Origin: a virus | Strand: one strand, 5' to 3' | IMG/VR virus record: IMGVR_UViG_3300027659_000072 | Coordinates: 1 to 41,941 of that record | DNA length: 41,941 nucleotides | Shown: piece by piece, positions 19,087 to 26,528 of the stretch | How positions within the stretch are numbered: the first letter of the stretch is position 1 | How the letters are laid out: each line of letters begins with the position of its first letter | Notes under the pieces: generated by a model | Seen by the model: only the letters and a program-made list of their open reading frames with translations | Told to the model about the DNA's origin: nothing | Databases searched by the model: none | Translations under genes and position numbers: made by a program

Positions 19087-20403
19087 ATGGCAATTATACC
19101 AATTTCAGAGCAATTTATTGGCGCTTCATCAAATGTAAATACTAGTGAGAAAAGGTCAGCATTAGTAAACTCAAATAGTCAAGCATATACAATGCAAGAC
19201 TTTATTGATACTATAGGTGGCGGATTAGGAGGTACACAATATGTATTTGTAGCAGCAGATGGTACAAATGTACAAAATGCAGCAGAGCTACAAGCAGCTT
19301 ATGTTACTGCTCAGGGTATGTCTCCAAGTATAACAAATAGAATTACTGTAATTGCTGCACCCGGCAATTATGATTTTAGCACTGCTAATTTTGAAATGGA
19401 TACAGAATACATTGACTTAGTTTCATTAGATGGAAATAGGAGCATAGTTTTTAATGGCTTATCTACAATAGAGATAACTGCAAATGATGTATTTGTAAGA
19501 GGTGTAGATGTAGGAACATTAAACTTTACTATAGCAGATTCATTAAATTTATTAAGAGTTGAAAATTGCATAGGTGGATTGGGTTCATTTGGTGGTGGTG
19601 GCACAGCAAGTGGCGAGTTTAATAATTGCACAGGTGGAGATTTTTCATTTGGCGGTGATGGTGGCACAGCAAGTGGCACGTTTACTAATTGCATAGGTGG
19701 ATTGGGTTCATTTGGTGGTGGTGGCACAACAGATGGCACGTTTAATAGTTGCACAGGTGGAGTTGGTTCATTTGGTGGTGGCGGTGGCGCAGCATATGGT
19801 GTGTTCACTAATTGCACAGGTTTAGATGATTCATTTGGTGGTGGTGGTGGCACAGCAAGTGCCACGTTTAATAGTTGCACAGGTGGATATGCTTCATTTG
19901 GTGGTGGTGGTGGCACAGCAAATGGCGAGTTTAATAATTGCACAGGTGGAGATTATTCATTTGGTGGTAGTCAAGGCATAGCAAGTGGCACGTTTACTAA
20001 TTGCATAGGTGGAAATAATTCATTTGGTGGTGTTGTCGCTACAGCAAGCGGTGTGTTTACAGATTGCACAGGTGGAGAGATGTCATTTGGTGGTAATGGT
20101 GGCATAGCAAGTGGCACGTTTAATAGTTGCACAGGTGGAATTGAGTCATTTGGTGGTGACAATAGCACAGCAAGTGGTGTGTTCACTAATTGCATAGGTT
20201 TAGATTATTCATTTGGCAGTGGCACAGCAAGTGGTGTGTTTAATAGTTGCATAGGTGGAGGTAGTTCATTTGGTGGTAGTGGTGCCACACTTGATGGCTT
20301 TTTATATTATTGCAGACTAACATCAGGGACATTTGTAACTGTATCAGGGGGTGGTAGAACTGTATTATGTATAGATGGAAATAACAATCAAAATAATCAA
20401 TAA
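19087..20403 (+). CDS. G-rich repeat fibre/spike, predicted beta-solenoid, 438 aa
   Basis: The N-terminal 55 residues (MAIIPISEQFIGASSNVNTS) look like an attachment part. Residues about 55-160 resemble the start of a pectate-lyase-like beta-helix. From about residue 160 to 410 there are 12 repeats of 19-21 residues, with pattern NCTGGxxSFGGGGGTASGxF, each with one Cys, one invariant SFGG and a FxN/FxS closing strand. This would wind one coil per repeat. It may bind or degrade surface polysaccharide, but no catalytic residues can be named. The DNA repeats are prone to gain and loss. Confidence 0.75.
   Translation: MAIIPISEQFIGASSNVNTSEKRSALVNSNSQAYTMQDFIDTIGGGLGGTQYVFVAADGTNVQNAAELQAAYVTAQGMSPSITNRITVIAAPGNYDFSTANFEMDTEYIDLVSLDGNRSIVFNGLSTIEITANDVFVRGVDVGTLNFTIADSLNLLRVENCIGGLGSFGGGGTASGEFNNCTGGDFSFGGDGGTASGTFTNCIGGLGSFGGGGTTDGTFNSCTGGVGSFGGGGGAAYGVFTNCTGLDDSFGGGGGTASATFNSCTGGYASFGGGGGTANGEFNNCTGGDYSFGGSQGIASGTFTNCIGGNNSFGGVVATASGVFTDCTGGEMSFGGNGGIASGTFNSCTGGIESFGGDNSTASGVFTNCIGLDYSFGSGTASGVFNSCIGGGSSFGGSGATLDGFLYYCRLTSGTFVTVSGGGRTVLCIDGNNNQNNQ
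19564..20310 (+). repeat. 12 imperfect tandem repeats of about 57-63 bp inside the fibre gene
   Basis: Units share GGTGGAnnnnnTTCATTTGG, a variable Gly stretch, ACAGCAAGTGGC and TTTAATAGTTGCACA. They are in frame (all lengths multiples of three), one coil of the encoded solenoid per unit. Different unit lengths and swapped variants (GTGTTC versus ACGTTT) suggest past recombination between units. Confidence 0.85.
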
Positions 20404-20404
20404 C

Positions 20405-20725
20405 ATGAAAAATTATCAATTAGTAAACGAAGGTGCTTGGATAGAAATCCTTAAAGTAGAATTAACAGAAGAACAAAAAGCTATTTTATTATCAGGTGAT
20501 GATAAAAAAGATTTGCTTTCTTTAATTAAATCTCAAAGAGAAGGAGAAATGTCTAATGAAAAAAAAGATTCTTTATCAGCTTTTTATGATTCAGTAAAAC
20601 CTGAATTAAAAGAAGAAGATATTTATGAATTAATTTCTATAGATGTATCTGACAAAGAAGATGGCATATTTAAAGGAATTTTAAATTGTAGAATCAACGA
20701 AGAACATATACAAATTAGATTTTAA
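20405..20725 (+). CDS. hypothetical protein, 106 aa; possible fibre chaperone
   Basis: Starts at ATG 20405, one base after the fibre stop. Acidic and helical (VELTEEQKAILLSGDDKKDLL; VKPELKEEDIYELISI). No family recognised. A small acidic protein encoded directly after a fibre is often an assembly chaperone, and that is a reasonable but unproven guess. Confidence 0.6.
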   Translation: MKNYQLVNEGAWIEILKVELTEEQKAILLSGDDKKDLLSLIKSQREGEMSNEKKDSLSAFYDSVKPELKEEDIYELISIDVSDKEDGIFKGILNCRINEEHIQIRF

Positions 20726-20737
20726 TTATTTGTATCT

Positions 20738-21226
20738 ATGAAGTACTTACCAATATTACTTATATTATTTTCTTCTTGTTCTCTTGAAAAGAGACTTGCT
20801 AAGTACTGTCCACTGTGCGTTCAAAAGGATAGCACATCAGTAGTTACTCAAGTTAGAGACACTACCATTACTATTCCTGGAGAGACGGTATATATTCAGG
20901 ACACACTATACTGCGACTCACTTGGTAATATTATTTCAAAGCTTGGAGATAAGCTAAGAGATAATGACGGAAAGATAATTACGCTAGAGACAAGGTTAAG
21001 GAATAATGTTTATACTTCTGAGGCTAAGGTGCATACTATTTATAAGACTATAAAGGGAAATGACATTATCAAAACTAAGATTATAACTAAGACACTTAAG
21101 CCAGAGAGAATAAAATTTATACCATGGTGGGTAAATTTCCTAGCTGTACTTGGGGGTATTGTATTCATTATATTATTAGTGTATATAATAATAAAAATTA
21201 TTAAAAAAACATTAATACCTATCTAA
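20738..21226 (+). CDS. unimolecular spanin (u-spanin) candidate
   Basis: Residues 1-14 (MKYLPILLILFSSC) are a lipoprotein signal with the lipobox Cys at 14, so the N-terminus would be anchored in the outer membrane. Residues about 131-155 form a C-terminal transmembrane helix (FLAVLGGIVFIILLVYIII) before a basic tail, for the inner membrane. Between lie strands and a helical linker (IITLETRLRNNVYTSEAKV). One protein joined to both membranes is the defining layout of a u-spanin, which fuses the membranes in the last step of lysis. It is coupled to the holin by TAATG. Confidence 0.75.
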   Translation: MKYLPILLILFSSCSLEKRLAKYCPLCVQKDSTSVVTQVRDTTITIPGETVYIQDTLYCDSLGNIISKLGDKLRDNDGKIITLETRLRNNVYTSEAKVHTIYKTIKGNDIIKTKIITKTLKPERIKFIPWWVNFLAVLGGIVFIILLVYIIIKIIKKTLIPI

Positions 21227-21717
21227 TGAGAATGCAACTAGCTATACTGTTAACGACAATACAGAAATCAATCGTGCAATTATTAACGATAGTTGGTGCC
21301 TTCTTCCTTCCCATATCTGGGATCTTATTTTTAATTGGTTTCGCTATAATAGTGGATACGCTTACAGGAATATGGAAGGCTAAGAAGTTAAAGATAGCGA
21401 TTACATCCAGGAAACTTTCAGCTATCATCTCTAAGCTAATGCTGTATGAGGTGGCTGTTATTGGTTTCTACTTGATAGACTACTGGATCCTAAATGATAT
21501 CATTATGAAATTCTTTTCTATACCATTAATGCTCACAAAAATTCTATCGCTAGTTCTTGTCAGTATCGAGGCCATCTCCATATCGGAGAATTATAAAGCT
21601 GTGAAGGGCATCGACATATGGTCAGCTTTTAAGAATTTACTACAAAGATCAAAAGAAATTAAAAACGATATAGATGGAGTTAGATATAGAAAAGATAGTT
21701 CAGATTCGTCTATCTGA
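21226..21717 (+). CDS. phage holin
   Basis: A 163-aa protein with three to four hydrophobic helices (about residues 17-46, 69-90, 93-120) and a charged C-terminus with KEIKNDIDGVRYRKDSS. The FLIGFAIIVDTLTGIWKAKK signature and TSRKLSAIISKLMLYE match holins of Bacteroidota phages. It would make the inner-membrane lesion that releases the endolysin. It sits between spanin and amidase; the amidase start overlaps its end by 44 bases. Confidence 0.85.
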   Translation: MRMQLAILLTTIQKSIVQLLTIVGAFFLPISGILFLIGFAIIVDTLTGIWKAKKLKIAITSRKLSAIISKLMLYEVAVIGFYLIDYWILNDIIMKFFSIPLMLTKILSLVLVSIEAISISENYKAVKGIDIWSAFKNLLQRSKEIKNDIDGVRYRKDSSDSSI

Positions 21718-22321
21718 CGATCAGTACTTTCAGGACTTTCACGAAAAAAAACAAATCTACTTGCATCACACGGCTGGTGGTGGGAATGCAGTTTCAGTTG
21801 CAAAATACTTCCAACAGAAGGAGGGGCGTGTAGCTACTGCATTTGTTATTGGTGATAAGGGTACAATAGTGCAGTTATTCTCATCAAAGCATTGGGCATA
21901 CCACCTTGGATTGAAGCCTGAAGTGTTCGCAGAAAATGGCGTAGATTATAGAAGCTTAGACAAAATATCAATCGGTATAGAGATCTGTAACTATGGACCA
22001 CTTACTAAAAGAAACGGTTACTACTATAACTATGTAGGTGGAAAGGTAGACTATACACAGGTAACTATTTTAAGTAAGAAGTACAAAGGCCACATATACT
22101 GGCAAAAGTATACAGACGAGCAGATTGAGTCTACAAGACAGCTTCTGGTTTACTTGTGTGATACTTATGGTATATCTAAAGAGTATAACGACTCTATTTT
22201 TGATATTGATAAGCGTGCGCTAAATGGTGAGAATGGTATATTTACACATAACTCAGTTCGTCACGACAAGAGTGATATTTACCCTTGTCCTAGGATGATC
22301 GAAATGCTTAAAAACTTATGA
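21674..22321 (+). CDS. endolysin, N-acetylmuramoyl-L-alanine amidase (amidase_2/PGRP type)
   Basis: The 215-aa protein has the Zn site of T7-lysozyme-type amidases: HH at 31-32 (YLHHTAGGG), His197 and Cys205 (VRHDKSDIYPCP), with the same spacing of eight as in the T7 enzyme. HWAYHLG and SIGIEICNYG are further family marks. It cuts the bond between muramic acid and L-alanine in peptidoglycan. There is no signal peptide, so export depends on the holin. Ends by ATGA overlap with the next small gene. Confidence 0.92.
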   Translation: MELDIEKIVQIRLSDDQYFQDFHEKKQIYLHHTAGGGNAVSVAKYFQQKEGRVATAFVIGDKGTIVQLFSSKHWAYHLGLKPEVFAENGVDYRSLDKISIGIEICNYGPLTKRNGYYYNYVGGKVDYTQVTILSKKYKGHIYWQKYTDEQIESTRQLLVYLCDTYGISKEYNDSIFDIDKRALNGENGIFTHNSVRHDKSDIYPCPRMIEMLKNL

Positions 22322-22470
22322 AAATAATAAGTCATTGGCCAAGAATTTCTTTTGGACTAGTTTATTTTAAATTAGTATTAGGACCTATTAGAGTTTTATC
22401 TTTGGATATAGACTTGTATAGGAAATTTTATTCATTTACTTTTCTTAACTTTACAGTTAGAAACAGATGA
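22318..22470 (+). CDS. hypothetical protein, 50 aa
   Basis: From ATG at 22318, overlapping the amidase stop, to TGA at 22470, overlapping the next ATG. Aromatic and hydrophobic with basic residues (WPRISFGLVYFKLVLGPIR; YRKFYSFTFLNFTVRNR). Overlaps at both ends support translation. Possibly membrane-associated. No family recognised. Confidence 0.55.
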   Translation: MKIISHWPRISFGLVYFKLVLGPIRVLSLDIDLYRKFYSFTFLNFTVRNR

Positions 22471-22601
22471 AGAAACAATCAGAGGTTAGGACAATGGTGA
22501 AAAGGTTTATTAGTAGACCTGGGATTCACGCTAAAACAAAAACATCTAAGATGAAGTCATCTAAGAACTATAAGAAACAATATAAAGGTCAAGGAAAATG
22601 A
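22467..22601 (+). CDS. small basic conserved phage protein, 44 aa
   Basis: From ATG at 22467 to TGA at 22601 with ATGA overlaps at both ends. The tail RPGIHAKTKTSKMKSSKNYK and final KGQGK are a pattern I recognise from tiny basic proteins across Bacteroidota phages. Almost certainly nucleic-acid binding or disordered. Function unknown. Confidence 0.65.
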   Translation: MKKQSEVRTMVKRFISRPGIHAKTKTSKMKSSKNYKKQYKGQGK

Positions 22602-23002
22602 AAGTACAAAATTATAACATAGTTGCTCCAAGTATAAACGACACTGTCTTTGGTACAGCAAATGGCGACACGGCAAATTTTAATGTGCAAAGTCTTTTAG
22701 CGTTAAATTCAGTTCCATTGATAAACTCTACTGCAACATTAACTGTAGCTACTATATCAAGTACAAACACATACTTTACATCAGCAGTTGTTGGGGCTAG
22801 TTTTGCAATAACAATGCCTACAGCTAGCTCATCAATCAACGGTGCTAAGTACGTTATTATGTCTACAGCTACACGTGCAACTACAACATGGATCACTCCT
22901 GGAGCAACAGCTATACTGGGTGCACCATCTACATTAACAGCAAATACCCCTATTTGTTTTCAGTACGACAATGCTACTACTACGTGGTATATATCTATGT
23001 AA
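22598..23002 (+). CDS. virion-region protein, 134 aa
   Basis: Ser/Thr/Ala-rich beta protein beginning MKVQNYNIVAPSINDTVFGT, with ASFAITMPTASSSINGAKYV and a final TTTWYISM. The layout fits small fibre-tip or decoration proteins that recur near fibre genes in these phages. No enzyme motif. Followed by a promoter for the packaging unit. Confidence 0.6.
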   Translation: MKVQNYNIVAPSINDTVFGTANGDTANFNVQSLLALNSVPLINSTATLTVATISSTNTYFTSAVVGASFAITMPTASSSINGAKYVIMSTATRATTTWITPGATAILGAPSTLTANTPICFQYDNATTTWYISM

Positions 23003-23013
23003 CGAATTTTTAC

Positions 23014-23021
23014 TATATTTG
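23014..23021 (+). promoter_or_regulatory. Bacteroidota-type promoter -7 box for the packaging unit
   Basis: TATATTTG lies 21 bases before the ATG at 23043. From the TTTG on, through the leader into the first codons, the sequence is identical for about 31 bases to the promoter at 29293, so both units share one expression cassette. Confidence 0.75.
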
Positions 23022-23042
23022 TAACAAATTAAATTAAATAAA

Positions 23043-23288
23043 ATGGAAGATAAAAAAATCTCAGACGAAGAGTTAGATAAACTTAGGTCTTTAAACCAGT
23101 CTTACAAAGACTTAAAATTTCAAATAGCTGACATCGAGGTAACATTCTCTCGGTTAAAGAGTCAGAAAATCTCTACTATCGCCAATCTAGAAACATCTGC
23201 GTATGATCTTTCATCTTTTCAGGATGAACTGATTGCAAAGTACGGTGCTGACATCAAGATTAATCTTCAAACAGGTGAATATAATTAG
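23043..23288 (+). CDS. coiled-coil protein conserved in Bacteroidota phages, 81 aa
   Basis: A single long amphipathic helix (about residues 5-60: LDKLRSLNQSYKDLKFQIAD) and a C-terminal INLQTGEYN. This is a familiar small protein placed upstream of terminase in these phages. It is probably a coiled-coil dimer; function unknown. Overlaps the next gene by 14 bases. Confidence 0.7.
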   Translation: MEDKKISDEELDKLRSLNQSYKDLKFQIADIEVTFSRLKSQKISTIANLETSAYDLSSFQDELIAKYGADIKINLQTGEYN

Positions 23289-23496
23289 AAAAATATCTAT
23301 AGGTCCAGACTACATGAAGTGCATGCACTACGTAGTTGGACAGGAGGTCTTAGATAGGACGTATAGAATTGAGTCTATACTATCAGAAAAAGACGGGTCT
23401 ATATGTATATGGATAATTAAGGATGGAGAAATAATAAAGTGGAAGCAGTTCTCCAATACAATGCCAATTTCAATAGAATTTAAAATTGATTTTTAA
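23275..23496 (+). CDS. conserved small phage protein, 73 aa
   Basis: I use the GTG at 23275 near the end of the upstream gene; an earlier in-frame start would lie wholly inside that gene. GPDYMKCMHYVVGQEVL followed by a short beta protein (ICIWIIKDGEIIKWKQF) is typical of a small protein upstream of terminase in Bacteroidota phages. Function unknown. Ends on the first base of the next gene. Confidence 0.6.
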   Translation: MNIIRKISIGPDYMKCMHYVVGQEVLDRTYRIESILSEKDGSICIWIIKDGEIIKWKQFSNTMPISIEFKIDF

Positions 23497-24056
23497 TGAA
23501 GTCACCCTACTGTTTCATCATCAAACCATTTGATGGGAGACGGTATGATAACTTAAGGACGTATGGTGACATAAGATTCATCATAAGTTCTTCTCAAGAT
23601 GATCATACTGTGTCTAATAGATTCGCTATAGTTGAGTCTGTGCCTATATACTATGACGGACCTGTACTACCAGGAGACCTAGTAGTTGTTCACCATAACG
23701 TATTTAAGTTTTACCATGACATGAAGGGCAGGCAGAAGTCTAGCTGGCATCACCTTATTGATGACTATTTCATTATTGAGCCTGAACAGATGTACTTATA
23801 CAAGAGAGGTACTGAAGACTGGAAGGCCACGCCCCCATTTTTATTTATAAAGCCGATAGACTCTGAGGATAAGATGTTTACTAATTTAGGTAGATTTGAA
23901 GAACTTTGGGGAGAGATAGTGTACAAGAACGATGACTTCACTTCGGCAGATATTGGAGACGTGGTGTCATTCACACCAGAGAGCGAGTACGAGTTCAATA
24001 TAGATGGAGAGATGCTTTACAGAATGTTTAATAAGAACATATGTCTAAAAAAATAG
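23496..24056 (+). CDS. GroES-like-fold protein, 186 aa (candidate second co-chaperonin)
   Basis: Two similar halves can be seen. Each has strands, then a 'GD.V.F/V' element: VLPGDLVVVHHNVFKFYHD (about 58-76) and IGDVVSFTPESEYEFNIDGE (about 152-171), the latter followed by LYRMFNKNIC. This matches phage proteins with a tandem GroES-like beta-barrel. It differs from the true GroES at 14112, which has the mobile loop. It lies just upstream of terminase, as in related phages, and may aid head assembly. The fold is inferred by pattern only. Confidence 0.55.
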   Translation: MKSPYCFIIKPFDGRRYDNLRTYGDIRFIISSSQDDHTVSNRFAIVESVPIYYDGPVLPGDLVVVHHNVFKFYHDMKGRQKSSWHHLIDDYFIIEPEQMYLYKRGTEDWKATPPFLFIKPIDSEDKMFTNLGRFEELWGEIVYKNDDFTSADIGDVVSFTPESEYEFNIDGEMLYRMFNKNICLKK

Positions 24057-24316
24057 AGATACTAGAGGCTGGTAAGGCGGCAATTGATGAGCTTATAAAG
24101 GTGCTTAAGTCTCCTATAATAACTCACGCTGAGGACGATCTATCGGCAGATAAGTTGAAGAATGCTGCTGCATCAAAGAGGCTTGCATTTGAGGATGCGC
24201 TATCTATGTTGTATAAAATAGAGGAGGAAGAGAACAGAGAGAATGACGTTCCAGTAAAGGACATAAGTATGCAGGGTTTTGCCGAGGGAAGGGCCAAGAT
24301 AAAGAATGGAAAATAG
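24041..24316 (+). CDS. putative terminase small subunit-like protein, 91 aa
   Basis: A helical protein (KIEILEAGKAAIDELIKVL; DKLKNAAASKRLAFEDAL; MLYKIEEEENRE) ending with a basic GRAKIKNGK tail. A protein of this type is regularly encoded directly before the large terminase in crAss-like phages. The overlaps (16 bases with the previous gene, 11 with terL) show tight coupling. I infer a DNA-recognition role in packaging from position; no HTH is certain. Confidence 0.5.
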   Translation: MSKKIEILEAGKAAIDELIKVLKSPIITHAEDDLSADKLKNAAASKRLAFEDALSMLYKIEEEENRENDVPVKDISMQGFAEGRAKIKNGK

Positions 24317-26528
24317 ACTATATAGTGTAATCACAGACTACATTCCAAAGGGTGTAGTATCTACAAAGAACAAGTTCAAGACTTGGGCCTATGGATATAA
24401 TAGTGACTACGATGTAATAGTTATATCTAAGGATGGAACCATAGGTGAAATATACGAAGTAAATAGTATAAAGATTGCACTACCACCAGCACCAGCAGAG
24501 GTTGATAACACAAATAATAGATGGTCTCCACATGAGTACGACAAGGACTTATTAAGAATAAAGACAATATTTGACTGGAATAGGAGAGACAATAAATTTA
24601 AGTCTCAGTACATAGACTATATAGAAAGAGAGTTTGACAGACGTGACTCTGGTTATTGGTTTACGAACAACAATAAGAAGACATATGTAACGGGTACACA
24701 TTACATGTACCTACAGTGGACTAAGATAGATATTGGTCTTCCAGACTTTCGTGAGTCAAATAGAATATTTTATATATATTGGGAGGCTTGCAAGGCTGAC
24801 AATAGGGCGTTTGGTATATGCTATCTAAAGAACAGACGATCTGGGTTTTCATTTATGTCATCTGGAGAGGTATGTAATACTGGCACGATTGTTCGTGACT
24901 CTAGGATAGGCATACTTTCTAAAACTGGTAATGATGCCAAGAAGATGTTTACCGATAAGGTAGTTCCGATAGTAAGAAACTATCCATTCTTCTTTAAGCC
25001 TGTTCAGGACGGTATGGACAATCCAAAGACAGAGCTATCATTTAGAGTTCCAGCCAGCAAAATTACAAGAAAAAATATTGACGAGGAGAAGAACAACGAC
25101 ATAGATGGACTTGACACCACTATTGACTGGAAGAATACAGCTGACAATAGCTATGACGGTGAAAAGTTGTTGCTACTTGTTCACGACGAATCTGGTAAGT
25201 GGCTTAAGCCTGAGAATATATTAAACAACTGGCGAGTAACCAAGACGTGTCTACGATTGGGTAGCAGGATTATAGGCAAGTGTATGATGGGGTCAACATC
25301 TAATGCACTGTCAAAGGGTGGTGACAACTTCAAGAAACTTTATAACGACAGCGACCCTAGAAATAGATCTGCAAATGGTCAAACAAAGAGCGGTCTGTAT
25401 TCATTATTCATTCCAATGGAGTGGAACTATGAAGGGTATATTGATGAATTTGGATGGCCTGTACTAGAGGATCCATCTAAGGCAGTAGTAGGGATAGACG
25501 GTAACAAGATACAAAATAGCGTTATAACATATTGGAATAACGAGGTGTCATCATTGAAGTCTGACGCTGACGCACTAAACGAGTTTTATAGACAATTTCC
25601 TAGAACGGAGTCTCATGCCTTTAGAGATGAGTCCAGACAGTCTATCTTCAATTTGACGAAGATATATCAACAGATAGACTACAATGACTCTTTGATAAAG
25701 GAGAGATTCCTAACTAGGGGGTACTTTCACTGGTTAAATGGTGAGAAAGATTCGAAGGTGGTGTGGACTCCAGACCCAAAGGGTCGTTTTAATGTGTCTT
25801 GGGTCCCAGAGGTATCTCTAAGAAATAATGTGATAACTAGAAATGGCAAGAAATATCCAGGTAATGAGGGCATGGGTGCGTTTGGGTGTGACCCATACGA
25901 CATATCTGGAGTAGTTGGTGGTGGTGGATCGAATGGTGCGCTTCACGGTATGACAAAGTTCCACATGAACAATGGCCCAACTAACGAATTCTTTTTAGAG
26001 TATGTTGCTAGACCACAAACAGCAGAGATATTCTTTGAGGATGTTTTGATGGCTTGTATCTTTTATGGTATGCCCATACTAGCAGAGAACAATAAAGCGA
26101 GGTTGCTGTATCATTTTAAGAATAGGGGATACAGGGGATACTCAATGAACAGGCCAGACAAACACCTTAATAAGCTATCTAAGACAGAGTTAGAGATAGG
26201 CGGCATACCAAACTCATCGGAGGACGTAAAGCAAGCTCACGCATCATCTATTGAGTCTTATATTGAGGAGTATGTTGGACTAGATACAGAGGGTACATAT
26301 AGAGATGCAAGTAATATTGGCTCTATGTATTTTACAAGAACACTTGAGGATTGGGCAAGATTTGATATTAATAATAGAACTAATTTTGATGCCTCCATAA
26401 GCTCTGGTTTGGCTATTATGGCTACACGTAGATATATGTTTGTGCCAGAGTCTAAAGAATCAAAAATAAGTATTAAATTTGTAACATACGATAATCGTGG
26501 AACAAGAAGCGAAATTATAAAAAAATAA
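24306..26528 (+). CDS. terL: terminase large subunit
   Basis: A 740-aa protein with both terminase domains. In the ATPase part, CYLKNRRSGFSFMSSGE (about 174-190) stands for a deviant Walker A and KLLLLVHDES (about 287-296) for Walker B plus catalytic Glu. In the nuclease part, FGCDPYDISG (about 526-535) and PILAENN (about 588-594) give acidic metal ligands. It drives DNA into the prohead and cuts the concatemer. The length (740) fits crAss-like terminases and is longer than most others. Its last base region overlaps the portal start (TAATG). Confidence 0.9.
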   Translation: MENRLYSVITDYIPKGVVSTKNKFKTWAYGYNSDYDVIVISKDGTIGEIYEVNSIKIALPPAPAEVDNTNNRWSPHEYDKDLLRIKTIFDWNRRDNKFKSQYIDYIEREFDRRDSGYWFTNNNKKTYVTGTHYMYLQWTKIDIGLPDFRESNRIFYIYWEACKADNRAFGICYLKNRRSGFSFMSSGEVCNTGTIVRDSRIGILSKTGNDAKKMFTDKVVPIVRNYPFFFKPVQDGMDNPKTELSFRVPASKITRKNIDEEKNNDIDGLDTTIDWKNTADNSYDGEKLLLLVHDESGKWLKPENILNNWRVTKTCLRLGSRIIGKCMMGSTSNALSKGGDNFKKLYNDSDPRNRSANGQTKSGLYSLFIPMEWNYEGYIDEFGWPVLEDPSKAVVGIDGNKIQNSVITYWNNEVSSLKSDADALNEFYRQFPRTESHAFRDESRQSIFNLTKIYQQIDYNDSLIKERFLTRGYFHWLNGEKDSKVVWTPDPKGRFNVSWVPEVSLRNNVITRNGKKYPGNEGMGAFGCDPYDISGVVGGGGSNGALHGMTKFHMNNGPTNEFFLEYVARPQTAEIFFEDVLMACIFYGMPILAENNKARLLYHFKNRGYRGYSMNRPDKHLNKLSKTELEIGGIPNSSEDVKQAHASSIESYIEEYVGLDTEGTYRDASNIGSMYFTRTLEDWARFDINNRTNFDASISSGLAIMATRRYMFVPESKESKISIKFVTYDNRGTRSEIIKK

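Noticed and set aside
19368-20195. Long Pro/Val-rich minus-strand reading frames
   Set aside because: They are the antisense of the repeat fibre gene; the repeat structure keeps the opposite frame open. No leader or promoter is present.
19564-20310. CRISPR-like regular repeats
   Set aside because: Units are in-frame coding repeats of variable length with no unique spacers and no cas genes.
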